Of a DNA stretch of 64,000 nucleotides, positions 42,916-53,454 are shown one piece after another (positions within the stretch are counted from its first letter, which is position 1; every line of letters starts with the position of its first letter). The stretch covers positions 6,703,501 to 6,767,500 of the forward strand of contig JAGTTD010000018.1 in the NCBI GenBank assembly GCA_018398585.1. Direction: 5' to 3'. The notes below the pieces were generated by a model, which did no database searches, was not told the DNA's origin, and saw nothing but the letters and a program-made list of their open reading frames with translations. The translations under genes were made by a program, and so were the position numbers. The DNA is from Simmondsia chinensis (Eukaryota; Streptophyta; Magnoliopsida; Caryophyllales; Simmondsiaceae).

Positions 42916-43164
42916 GGGTTCATTTACCAGGCACTAATGTGTTGGTTCACATTGGAACTCTGAATTTAAGCGCGCTTGGGCGAGACTAGTACCAAGATGG
43001 GTGACCTCATGGGAAGTCCTCACGTAGCCAACCCTATAAGGTTGGGGGACCTCGGAAACAGCCTGTTGGTAGGGTTACACCCTGAAGGGGTAAGGCTGCG
43101 AACATCCACCCCTTCCCAGACCCTGCTTAGGCGGGAGCCCTTGAGGCATTGGGTCTGTTGTTGT
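42916..43164 (+). mobile_element. 5S-rRNA-derived SINE
   Basis: 249 bp between duplicated AAGAGGTGGTTTCA and AAGGGGTGGTTTCA (42902-42915 and 43165-43178; one mismatch). The first ~115 bases follow plant 5S rRNA from its first base: GGGTTCATTTACCAGGCACT, then TTTAAGCGCGCTTGGGCGAG (box A/intermediate region) and GATGGGTGACCTCATGGGAA (box C). The internal Pol III promoter is largely preserved. The 3' part (CGGAAACAGCCTG ... GGTCTGTTGTTG) is a LINE-type tail nearly the same as that of the RTE LINE at 51870-52013. Confidence 0.9.
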
Positions 43165-44053
43165 AAGGGGTGGTTTCAATCCTTACCAGGGGTTAAATCA
43201 TCACTTGGAACGACCTTTAATAATGCTTCCTAGTCGAGTTTTTCCCTAAGGCCAGAACAATGGCTATCAGGTGCACTATAAACAATTTTGAATAAAAGGA
43301 CCAGGAGCAATTTCACGAGAGTTGGGACAGGTTCAAGGAACTCCTTCAAAGCTATCCCCACCATGGGTCGCCTAAATGGGATCTTGTTCAGAATTTCTAT
43401 GATGGTCTTAGCGCTTCGAACAAACAAATGGTTAATGCTTCGTGCGGGGGAGCATTTAACTAGTAAGATGAGGACGAGGCTTGGACGCTATTTGAGCACC
43501 CAAGTGAGCATTCCCTCAACCAAGCCTCTTATGCAAGGGTGATTAGAGGGAACACACGCGGTATCTATGAGGTAACACGTCATGTTGAAGTTAACATGAG
43601 ACTAGATGCACTTAGTAGGAAATAGATAAAATATGAATTTACATGCAAACCCTATTAACGTGCACCCAGTTAACACAACTCAATTATCATCTCATGGTGT
43701 TTGTCCGTGCGCCATATGTTGAGGTGAGGTTCACTTTGTGCTTGATTGCTTATATGCATCACAGTTCCCCGAGTATGTGCAGGACCTAGTTTACGCGACG
43801 CATGAGTACTTGAGGAACAACAATCCATACTCTAATACCTAAATCTTGTGTCTCACAACCATCCGAATTTCTCATGGAAACGAAATGCTAATCCACATCT
43901 GGCCACAAGACAACCAGCGCTAGGATTTGCAAGAAAAGCACACCCTCCCGGTTTCTAGGGAAGGCAAAGGTATGACTCTTATAACACTCCAGTACCTAAT
44001 GCTAACCCTCCGCCCCGACCACCAAGCTACATCTCTCAGTTTGAGGAGCGTAT
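43165..44053 (+). pseudogene. gag, middle part (Athila)
   Basis: Continues as RWFQSLPGVKSSLGTTF, then FHESWDRFKELLQSYPHHG, YDGLSASNKQMVNASC and, near 43740, the zinc-like C-A-I-C-W-G-E-V-H-F-V-L-D-C. NNNPYSNT near 43827 is a typical Athila gag phrase. Several stops and shifts. Cut at 44053 by the TRIM. Confidence 0.8.
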
Positions 44054-44299
44054 TGTCACGGGATGAGCACAGATCACCCGTGCAGCGCCCGGGCCCTGAG
44101 GCTAGGGCCGGGCCAGCCTACCCCCTATGGTCAACAAGCAGCAATATGCACCTTCAAGAGACGAAATACACGGCATACCACGGACATACCTGAACACAAT
44201 CAATGCGCATTAGTATCGGACAGGCTTAGGAGACCCCATATGGCATATGTCTGCTTATTGAGCACCAGGGACAGTGTCAGCCAAAGGCGGCCTGTGACA
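44054..44299 (-). repeat. TRIM 3' LTR
   Basis: 246 bp. It contains the GC-rich block GCGCCCGGGCCCTGAGGC and ends TGTGACA. Confidence 0.9.
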
Positions 44300-44869
44300 T
44301 TCTCCCCCACCTAATTCCGCAAACGTCCTCGTTGCGGGTGCCTGCCCATCATCGCATCCCTGCATCTCTAGCAGCCTTGAGTGGTCACGGGATGACCATA
44401 TCATCATCCCCTCCAACGTGACACCCCTGACATGCTATTGACACTCACCTGATGATAAGTAGCGTGCCCAAAAAGCAGCATGCCAGCTCCATGCACCATA
44501 GTGCACCACGTACACATCTCGCTCCACGATGCTTGTTGACTCTTCACCTTGTGAACTTCACACTGCACCCCAAGGATCGGCCCAATCTCCACGCAGTAAA
44601 CCAGCCATATGGTCAGCACGCCTAACCGGCACCCAACACGGTGGGCCTTCCCCCACATCCGGAACCGCGAGCCACTCAACTTCACTCCGAAAGTTCCTCG
44701 TTAGAGTGCCCCTCCCACACAAGGAGTGTCCATACCCATGGACAAACCCGCTCAACGCACCTAGGACACGAGCAACTCCCATTCCCTAGGAGTGTCCACC
44801 ACCACGGACAAAGCTCGGTCCCACCACAGCCGCTTACTCGCATATCCTGAGCCTCGCTCTGATACCACT

Positions 44870-45115
44870 TGTCACGGGATGAGCGCAGATCACCCGTGCG
44901 GCGCCCGGGCCCTGAGGCTAGGGCCGGGCCAGCCTACCCCCTATGGTCAACAAGCAACAATATGCACCTTCAAGAGACGAAATACACGGCATACCACGGA
45001 CATACCTGAACACAATCAATGCGCATTAGTATCGGACAGGCTTAGGAGACCCCATATGGCATATGTCTGCTTATTGAGCACCGGGGACAGTGTCAGCCAA
45101 AGGCAGCCCGTGACA
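44870..45115 (-). repeat. TRIM 5' LTR
   Basis: 246 bp, 6 differences from the other copy. The primer site lies immediately to its left on the plus map (about 44855-44867). Confidence 0.9.
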
Positions 45116-46060
45116 GTATGCTCCATTTTATGGAGGAAAACCGCCAGTTGGTCCAATCTCATTCACAGTCGATTTTTAAGTTAGAGAACCAACTAGGATA
45201 GTTAGTTTAGGCTATGAACAAGAGAAAGGAAGGGAGGCTACCCTCCTAACCTCTTGCTAATCCTAGGGGAGCAACTAGTTCTAACCTTAGCCTAGTCACT
45301 CAAGAGCAGGCTAAGGTTGTTTCGGTCTCAAGGGAGGACGATTTAAGAGAGGTAGAAATAGAAGTTGAGCGGGAGGATGGGACTCCACCCCCATTGTTAA
45401 TAAGAATTGAGTTCCTACACCTTCATTAGGCTCACCACTTGAGCCCATCGTTTCTTTTCTTACTGCCCTTCTAGGACCAAAGGGCAAGGGCGACCTGAAG
45501 AGAGCTGTGCTGCTGGACTTGTTTATAGATGTCAAGATCAACTTACCATTGATTGATGCTATTAAGCATGTCCCATGTATGCTAAGTTTCTCAAGGACCT
45601 ATGCGTTAAAAAGAAGAGAGTGCAAGCTCACGTCCCTAGGAAGGTCTGACTCACTGAAAAAGTGAGCAGCATCTTAGTTTCAGCCGTCCCGCCCAAGTGT
45701 AGAGATTCAGGAGCTTTTACAGTCCCATGTGTCATAGGAGAGAGCTACACGAGTCAAGCTCTTTTTGATTTGGGGGAAAGCATGAACCTCATTCGATACT
45801 TAATTTTTCGAGAATTGGCATGGGAAACCTTAAACTAACTAGTGTTACACTCCAGTTGGCTGACATATTAGAGCGTTTCCTTAAAGGAATGCTGGAAGAT
45901 GTACTTGTCAAGGTTGACAAGTTCGTCTTCTCCGTCGACTTTATCGTGCTACATATGGACCCCATCCCTCATTAGAGGAACCATACACCCATCATTTTAG
46001 GATGATCATTCCTAGCAACGGTCGATACTGTCATTCATTATAGGACTGGGGCGTTGGAAG
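45116..46060 (+). pseudogene. gag end and aspartic protease (Athila)
   Basis: After the TRIM, a gag coiled region (LQFMEENRQLV-like, near 45120-45220) is followed by the protease: KCRDSGAFTVPCVIGE then ALFDLGESMNLI (about 45755-45790), the Athila form of the D-L-G-A-S active site with Glu for Ala. Frames break repeatedly afterwards. A stretch at 46054-46272 is open but not recognisable. Confidence 0.7.
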
Positions 46061-46659
46061 TCTCATTTGGAAATCTTAAAGTCAAATTGAACCTGTCGAA
46101 TGCTGCTAGTTTCCCTGGTGGTGAGGATGACTTTGATTGCTGTATGGTTGATGCTATTGACCGTTTGGTTGAGTCGATATCCTCTAACTTCAATGGAGAT
46201 GAATTGTCTGGTTCATTTATTTTGGCTAAGATTGATGCTGATGCGGATGTTGACAACTTGTCTGACGTGTAGCATGTTATGCGAACTGAGGCCAGGGGTC
46301 CGATTTTCGAACCCCTAACTAGCTTTGTAGTGAATTTGCTAAACCATCAATTGAGTATCCACCGATGTTGGAAGTCAAGCCTCTCCCCGCGACCTCAAAA
46401 TATGTATTTTTAGGGCCAAATGACACCCTTTTTACGATTATTGCTTCTAACCTGACTGAGACACAGGAGTCTAGGTTGTTAGTTGTCCTATAGAACCATA
46501 AACGAGCCATAAGATGGTCGGTTGCTAATTTGAGAGGAATTAACCCCTCGATATGCATGCATAGGATACACTTAGAGGATAATGTTAAGCCTTTTAGGTA
46601 GATGTAAAGGTGGCTTAACCCGAACATGAGAGAGGTAGTTAAGAAAGAGGTCATGAAAC

Positions 46660-47500
46660 TGTTGGATGTGGGTATTAAATACCCAATCTCTAATAGTCCA
46701 TAGGTTAGTCCAGTTCAAGTGGTTTCTAAGAAGTCAGGAATCACAGTGGTTACCAATGCACAAGGAGATTTGGTTCCTATGCGTACCACTACAGGGTGGA
46801 GAGTATGCATTAACTATCGTAAGTTAAACTCTGTAACGTGTAAGGACCACTTTCCCATACCCATTTTAGACCAGATCTTAGATAGAGTAGCGGGCTAGGC
46901 CTACTATTATTTTCTGGATGGTTACTCAAGGTATAACCAAGTCTCGGTTCACCCTGAAGACCAAAAGAAAATAACGTCCACTTGTCCCTTTGGTACGTTA
47001 CCTTACCGAAGGATGCCCTTCGGTCTGTGCAACGCACCCACTACTTTCTAGTGATGTATGATGTCCATCTTCTCTGACATGTTGGACAATTACCTGAAAG
47101 TGTTTATGCGTGACTTTTCTATGTTTGGTTCATGTTTTGATGAATGTATTTCTCACTTGGAACTTGTCGTGCAGCATTGTGAGGATTACAATCTGGTGCT
47201 TAGTTGGGATAAGAGTCATTTCATGGTTTAGCAGGGTATAGTGCTAGGACTTGTGGTATCCAAATAGGGTATCACTGTAGACAAGGCCAAGGTGGATTTA
47301 ATTGTGAACCTTCCTCCGCCAACCTCGGTGAAGGAAGTTCGCTCTTTTCTTGGCCATGCTGGTTTCTACAAGCATTTTATCACCGAATTTAGTAAAATTG
47401 CTAAACTTTTGTCAAATTTGCTTGCTAATGATGTACCCTTTGTTTTTTATGATGACTATTTAGCCACTTTTAATGAGTTGAAAACCCTATGTTGTAGGAG
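46660..47500 (+). pseudogene. Reverse transcriptase (Athila)
   Basis: VSPVQVVSKKSGITVVTN, GWRVCINYRKLNSVTCKDHF, FLDGYSRYNQVSVHPEDQ and CPFGTLPYRRMPFGLCNAPT are standard. The catalytic dyad region reads VFMRDFSMFG near 47101-47120, with Arg for the first Asp. LPPPTSVKEVRSFLGHAGFY (47309-47370) is the thumb end. Several stops, mostly TAG. Confidence 0.85.
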
Positions 47501-47815
47501 TTGTATTCAATCAACGAAAGGATCGTAAACCAATCGTTGTTTACTATGCTAGTAAATCTTTAGACGAAGCCCAAAAGAATTATACCACCACTAAAAAAGA
47601 ACTACTAGCTATATTTTTCGCACTTGACAAGTTGCGACTTTATGTTTTAGGCTCAAGAGTGATAGTCTTCTCTTACCATGCTGCCATTCGATTCCTTCCT
47701 ATCAAGAAGGAAACTAAGCCCAGGTTGATTTGTTGGGTTCTATTGCTCATGGAATTTGACCTAGAGATTAAGGATAGGAAAGGCTCGGATAATGCAGGGG
47801 TGGATCATCTTTGAA
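47440..47815 (+). pseudogene. RNase H (Athila)
   Basis: After a frameshift near 47490: [60 protein letters not shown] and [15 protein letters not shown], the RNase H with its conserved E-L-L-A-I block. The Asp of the T-D-H-A motif reads S-Y-H-A. Confidence 0.8.
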
Positions 47816-47829
47816 GGACAGTGTTCCCA

Positions 47830-48823
47830 TCTAATGCCACTATTGGTCCCATTGATGACTGCTTTCCTAATGAATAGTTGTTTGCTATTGTAGGAGGTAG
47901 ATCCCCATAGTATGCACACATCTTGAATTACTTGGCAACGGGTAGGCTTCCTCACAACTAGTCGAAGTAAGCAATGGACCGTTTCTTCTCTCAAGTAAGG
48001 CATTTCATTTGGGATGATCCAAATCTATTTAAGGTATGTTCTAATCAGGTCATACATCACAACGTCCCGAAAATTAAGCAGGAGAATATATTGCCGTTTT
48101 TCGATAGTCTAGCTTGTGAAGGGCACTTTGGGAGACGATGCACTGCTACAAAAGTCGTTCAAAGTGGCTTCTTTTTGCCAACTCTTTTCCGGGACGCTCG
48201 TGATTTTTGTAGGGTATGCGATCGCTGTCAACACACAGGTTCCCTAACAAAACATGATGAGATGCCTCAATACCCGATTTTAGTTTGTGAAGTTTTTGAC
48301 ATTTGTCGCATCGATTCATGGGGCTTTTTCTTAACTCAAACGGTTTTACTTTCTTTTGGTGGTTGTTAACTATGTGTCAAAGTGGGTTGAGGCTGTCGCA
48401 ACTAGGACGAACAACCACAGGGTGGTTGTAGAGTTTGTTAAAGACAATATTTTCTCATGTTTTGGTGTTCCTAGGGTGATAGTTAGTTATGGAGGGACAC
48501 ACTTTACTCATCGGTAGGTTGACTCACTTCTTCAGAAGTACTCAGTCACTCATAAATTGGCTGCCCTAAATCACCCTCAAACTAGCGGCCAAGTTGAGGT
48601 TTCAAATCAGGAAATGAAGTCTATCCTTGAGAAGACTGTTAGACCGGACTGCAAAGATTGGTCTTAAGGTTGAACGACGCTCTTTGGGCTTATAGTACAA
48701 CCTTTAAGACTCCAATTAGCGTGTCTCCCTAGCGCTTAGTCTTTGGGAAGCTATGTCACCTGCCAGTAGAACATGAGCACCGTGCATGCTCGGTAATTAA
48801 GCTATTCAATCATGACATGCACA
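47830..48823 (+). pseudogene. Integrase, first part (Athila)
   Basis: CEGHFGRRCTATKVVQSGFF and ARDFCRVCDRCQHTG form the zinc-binding region (47974-48369). Then KWVEAVATRTNNHRVVVEFV, VIVSYGGTHF (the family's S-D replaced by S-Y) and [20 protein letters not shown], holding the catalytic Glu. It is interrupted at N-H-D-M-H by the LINE; the codons repeat after it at 52014. Confidence 0.85.
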
Positions 48824-48829
48824 GGGAAC

Positions 48830-49660
48830 TTGAGACTAGGGACACTAAATGTCGGGACACAAAAGAAAAGAGTTTTGAGGTGGCCCAAATGATGATGAAG
48901 CGAAAGATCAACATCCTTTGCCTGCAAGAGACTAAATGGGTTGGCGTGAAAGCCAGGGATGTGTTGGGGTACAAGCTCTGGTATGCGGGCATGGTCAGAG
49001 GTAGGAATGGAGTTGGTATCGTTGTGGATAGCAGCCTCAAGGATAAAGTAGTCGGAGTATCAAAGGCTGGTGATAGGATCACAATTACCAAGTTTGTCCT
49101 AGATGGAGAAGTATTAGACGTGAGCAGCGCCTACGCACCTCAAACTGGACTAACAGAGCACGAGAAGGCAGCATTCTGGGAGGACTTGGACACAATGATG
49201 CAAGGCATACCCCAAGCCGGATAAGTGATGATTGACAGGGATTTTAACGGCCATGCCAGCGCGACAGAGGACAGTTATGCTTCTTACCACTGAGGATTCG
49301 GTCTTGGAACTAGGAATGCAGAGGGGAAAGCCCTACTAGACTTCGCGGTCACATACGACCTAACGGCGGCCAACACCTTCTTCAGAAAGCGTGAGCAACA
49401 CATCATCACGTACCAAAGCAGCGGAACAAGAACACAGATTGACTACATACTATTAAGGAGAAGGGTGCAAAGAGACTGTAGGGCTAACCCAGGAGAAGAC
49501 CTGTCTACACAACACAGGGTGCTGTGGGCGGATATAAAGGCCAAGAAGAGGGCCAAAAGAATCAGTAAACCCTCGCAGACACATACCGATTGGAGGGATT
49601 TGAAGGAGGAAAAGTATAAGGTATACAAGGAAAGAGTGGAGGTCGAGCTCGGGTGGGACT
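48830..49660 (+). pseudogene. LINE endonuclease domain
   Basis: The frame 48817-49224 carries KRKINILCLQETKWVGVKAR (the catalytic Glu is in Q-E-T-K), RGRNGVGIVVDSSLKDKVVG and DVSSAYAPQTGL. After the stop at 49222 it continues with MIDRDFNGHASATEDSY and LDFAVTYDLTAANTFF, ending near ITYQSSGTRTQIDYIL. This endonuclease nicks target DNA. One stop and at least one changed residue suggest it is inactive. Confidence 0.85.
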
Positions 49661-50199
49661 TCTAGGGAGATACAAACCAGATGTGGAACCAACTGGCCCA
49701 AAAGATCAGAGGACTGGCACGGGAAGTTCTTGGCACGTCAAAGGGCAGGGTACCAAGCAACAGAGAGTCATGGTGGTGGGGCGAGGGGGTCCAAGAGAAG
49801 ATTAAGGCGAAATGAGTTTGTTTCAAAGAGTGGGATCATAGCAAATATGAGGATAGGCGACATCGGTATCTGCAAGCTAGGAGGGAAGCAAAGAGAGCAG
49901 TCAGAGAAGCACAATCAAGAGCTTATGAGGATTTCTACAAAAGGCTGGAGACCAAGGAGGGTGCGAGGAACTTATATAGAATCGCCAAAGCTAGAGAAAG
50001 AAAGACTAGGGACTTGGATAGAGTACAATGCATAAGAGGGGAGAATGGACAGGTACTTGTGGACAGGCAACTGATTAAGGCTAGGTGAAAAACGTACTTC
50101 CACGAGCTCTTCAACGAACAAGGAGGGACAGGGATATCCTTATGTGATCTTCAAACATCTGAGGAGCATCAGAGCCACTGTCATTGTAGGCAAATTAGC

Positions 50200-51460
50200 C
50201 TCAAGGAAGTCAAGGAAGCCCTGAAATTCATGGGAAGGGGTAAAGCAGTTGGCCCAGATGACATACCCATAGAAGTATGGATATGCCTTGGACAGAAGGG
50301 CGTCAGTTGGCTGACTAAACTATTTAACCAAATCCTCCTGGGGGAGAAGATGCCTGAGGAATGGAGGAAGAGCACAGTGATCCCGATATATAAGAACAAA
50401 GGCAACACTCAGAGTTGCGCCAACTATCGGGGTATCAAACTAATGTGCCACACTCTGAAGTTATGGGAACGGGTCATAGAGAGGAGGTTAAGGCAACAGA
50501 CAGAGGTGTCCGAGAACCAATTCGAATTTGCCCCCGGGAGATCAAACATAGAAGCCATCCACATCCTAAGGCGAACAATAGAACAATACAGGGAGAGACA
50601 AAAGAACCTTCACATGGTTTTCATTGATTTAGAGAAGGCATATGATAGGGTGCCAAGGGAGGTCCTTTGGAGAGTTTTGGAAAGGAAAGGCATCCCCGTG
50701 CCATACATCAGAGCAATTAGAGACATGTATGGGGAGGCATAGACTATGGTGCGTACAGAGGACGAGGAGACAGACGCTTTCCTGATAATAGTAGGGGTAC
50801 ACCAAGGGTCGACTTTGAGCCCCTACCTATTCATTCTTGTTATGAACGAGCTCACTAGGCACATCCAGGGATGTCTACCTTGGTGCACGCTTTTTGCAGA
50901 TGACATAGTGTTGGTGGAGGAGTCGTGGGAAGAGGTAAATGAGAAACTAGATTGGTGGAGAGGGGCACTAGAGTACATGGAACTCAAATTCGATCCCTCC
51001 ACCATGCCTAGCCGGGAAGACGTCAAGATTGGATCTGAGGCCATAGCGAAGAAGGAGAGCTTTAGGTACTTGGGGTCCATGGTACAGAACAACGGCAAAG
51101 TTGATGAGGATGTCAACAACCGGATTAAAGCGGGATGGCATAAGTAGAGGTTGGCCTCCGCGGTACTTTGTGATAGAAAGCTCCCCTTGAAGTTAAAGGG
51201 AAGATACTATAAGACGGTTGTGAGGCCAGCCATGACGTATGGGGCGGAGTGCAGGGCAATGAAACAACAGCACACACAGAAGATAAAGGTGGCGGAGATG
51301 CGAATGCTAAGGTGGATGTGCGGACACACAAGGAAAGATAGGATCAGAAACGAAGTCATAAGAGGCAAATTGGGCGTAGTCCCCATTGAAGATAAATTGA
51401 GAGAGCAACGTTTGAGGTGGTTTGACATGTTAGAAGGAGACCGGACAACGCTCCAGTAAG
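50200..51460 (+). pseudogene. LINE reverse transcriptase
   Basis: 50230-50742: [60 protein letters not shown] and [18 protein letters not shown] (first catalytic Asp). After a stop at 50740, 50746-51147 has VGVHQGSTLSPYLFILVMNE and the intact dyad CTLFADDIVLVEE (50890-50901). The C-terminal part (KLPLKLKGRYYKTVVRPAMT, MRMLRWMCGHTRKDRIRNE) is at 51151-51459. Only two or three stops break it. Confidence 0.9.
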
Positions 51461-51845
51461 GAGGTGCGAACAGCCCCTTACTACACTAGGTAGGAGAGGA
51501 AGAGGCAGGCCAAAGAAGAGATGGATGGAGATGATCCGACAAGACCTCGCCCACCTAAACCTTCGGAAGGAGATGGCCTTAGATAGGGCCCAATGGAAGG
51601 CTAGTACAGGGGTTATAGATGCTCCAGTTGGAATAGGGTAGTCTAGCTTATTAGTGCTAGGCCGTGTTATCCTCCTGGCGCACTTAGGCTGTGCACTTGC
51701 TCCCATGAGCTACTACCTGCATGCATACCTGCCTACCTATCCTTTGATTTCTGCTCGATGTGGCTTGCTTTGTGTCTTGTGTCTTGTGTGCGTTGTGTCT
51801 ATTGTCTTGATTGCTTTGCTGCTCTTCTGTTGCCAGGTCACATGC

Positions 51846-52013
51846 CCTTTGCGGCGGACCAGTCTCTCAGGTTGGGGGTCATCGGAAACAGCCTCTCTTC
51901 AGGGTAGCCCCCTGAAAGGGGAAGGCTACGTACATCTAACCCCCCCCCCCCCCCCCCCTCGACCCTGCTTTTGCAGGAGTCCTTGCAGGCACTGGGTTTG
52001 TTGTTGCTGTTGT
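51846..52013 (+). other. LINE 3' tail shared with the SINE
   Basis: GGTTGGGGGTCATCGGAAAC through GACCCTGCTT and CACTGGGTTTGTTGTTG matches the tail of the SINE at 43040-43164. A 19-base C run at 51940-51958 replaces a shorter mixed C tract in the SINE. This tail is presumably where the LINE RT recognises its RNA. Confidence 0.85.
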
Positions 52014-52440
52014 AATCATGACATGCACAACATCGGGTCGCATCGACGTTACCTCAGCAAGTTGCAAGAGATGCGGTACGAGGCATATGAAAATGCCAAG
52101 CTCTACAAAGAAAGAACCAAAGCTTTTCACATCAAAAGAATTTTAAGAAAAAGTTTTGAAGTTGGTCAAAAAGTCTAGCTCTACAATTCAAAGCTTCGGT
52201 TCTTACCCAGAAAACTACACTCATGATGGGATGGACCTTATGAAGTGGTCCAAGCATACCCTACTGGAGCAATTGAGATTCGAGACCTCAATGATGGCCA
52301 CTTTCTCATTGTTAATGACCATCGTCTTAAACACGATATTTGATTAGAGGATCGTCCACACAAGTCTAAAGAAATTCATTCTTAGGGGCCCAACCTTGGG
52401 AACACCATAGAGTCGTAGTAAAACACCACGTCTGGCTGAA
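52014..52440 (+). pseudogene. Integrase, last part (Athila)
   Basis: Resumes inside N-H-D-M-H: RYLSKLQEMRYEAYENAKLY, KERTKAFHIKRILRKSFEVG, then LYNSKLRFLPRKL and GAIEIRDLNDGHFLIVNDHR, the conserved Athila integrase C-terminus. GGGAGACAACCCAATTTG near 52460 matches the usual sequence after Athila pol. Confidence 0.8.
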
Positions 52441-53433
52441 AACATCAAACTTAGTGCTTTTGGGAGACAACCCAATTTGTTTAATATTTCATAATTTTTG
52501 TTGTTCTGTTAAAAGTTTTTAAAACAAAGCGGGAGAAGTTTTATTTTAAAAAATCGTTGCTTTTCGTGCGGGTTCTACAGTAACCCTCCCGATCATTCGG
52601 GTATTCTCCCAACTGATCGGGGGCGCTTCTGTTGGAGGGCTTGACGCCCTCCAACCCCAGTCGATCGGGCATAAACCGATCGATTGGGGGACTCACCGCA
52701 CCCCCCCCCCCCCCCCCTCCGCCCCTTTTATTTCTTCTTTCTCACCTTTCATCTTCTTCCTTCCCCCACCCCAAACCATAGCCTCCACGTCCCAAATCCC
52801 TCCTTTTCTAGCCACCAACTTCGGTCCACCACGTCTGGTCTACCCACCACCACTCTCTCTCTCTTCGTATTTCACACCGTGCAAGGTATTTGTTCCCCCT
52901 TTACATTTTCGTTTTACCTTGTTTATCATTAGAGAGAGCATGTTTTAGGACTTTTCATTACTTTTCTTGCTTTATTGTAGTTGAATGGTCCTAATTTAGG
53001 TCATATTTTAGAGCAAAGTTAGGGTTTTATTGATTATGTACTATGTCTTCACTTTTGCTCATGAACCATGCTCAAATAGGATTACAATGACCGGATCTAA
53101 AACTTTGATGTTTGTGGTTGCTGGATTTGTGATGTTTGGGTTGTGATATGCCCGACCTGGAGTTTTAGGTGTTATTTGGTTATCTTTTGGTTTTTCTTTG
53201 TTTTTGTTCATGTTTTAGAATTATTAGTTTAAATTTTTCAATTTCTTTTGTGTTTGGTTTTTAGTTTTTTCATGCTATGAGTTTTAATAGTTCGCTTTTC
53301 AGCAAATTTTCTTTTTCCCTGCTGTTTTGCTGTTCACTATTAGATTAGAGTTTCCTTTTACTTCCTTCTGTTCATTTTTGTCTTTAGCTTATCTTGCCCT
53401 TCAGTTTTTTTTTTTTTTTTTTTTTTTGTTGAC
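52441..53433 (+). other. Region between pol and the 3' ORF (Athila)
   Basis: Non-coding. It contains GATCGG-rich sequence, a perfect 10-bp hairpin (GTTGGAGGGC / GCCCTCCAAC, 52631-52655), a 17-base C run (52701-52717) and a T/G-rich stretch with T runs near 53406-53427 just before CAG at 53449. That T-rich stretch looks like an intron end and would suit splicing to the 3' ORF. Confidence 0.5.
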
Positions 53434-53454
53434 TTGTTCCTGCATTTTCAGATA

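Larger units (their letters stand above)
44054..45115 (-). mobile_element. GC-rich TRIM element
   Basis: Two 246-bp direct repeats (44054-44299 and 44870-45115) with TGTCACGGG...GTGACA ends differ at 6 sites (2.4%). On the minus strand GGTATCAGAGCG next to the right repeat is an initiator-Met primer site. GGTGGGGGAGAA next to the left repeat is the polypurine tract. Flanking GTAT on each side is the probable target duplication. The 570-bp interior has no credible gene; the short frames inside are GC-rich accidents. At about 1.06 kb it is a canonical TRIM, needing enzymes from another element. Confidence 0.9.
48824..52013 (+). mobile_element. RTE-type LINE, nearly full length
   Basis: 3190 bp between perfect 16-bp duplications AATCATGACATGCACA (48808-48823 and 52014-52029). 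It encodes an apurinic endonuclease and a reverse transcriptase on the plus strand. It ends in a structured tail and GTTTGTTGTTGCTGTTGTAA instead of poly(A), as plant RTE elements do. The 5' end starts about 80 bases before the endonuclease's first conserved block, so little or nothing is missing. A few stops break the ORF. It lies in the last part of the Athila integrase. Confidence 0.95.

Noticed and set aside
42916..43030. A functional 5S rRNA gene
   Set aside because: The head is diverged from canonical 5S, lacks a normal terminator after the 3' end and is fused to a LINE-type tail with target duplications, so it is a SINE.
44063..45184. Several 70-130 codon frames in and around the GC-rich TRIM
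   Set aside because: They lie on both strands, run through LTR boundaries and repeat in the two LTRs. High GC removes stops; no motif supports a protein.
48817..49224. A host endonuclease/exonuclease gene
   Set aside because: The endonuclease fold here is the first domain of the LINE, followed by its RT and flanked by the LINE's own 16-bp duplications.
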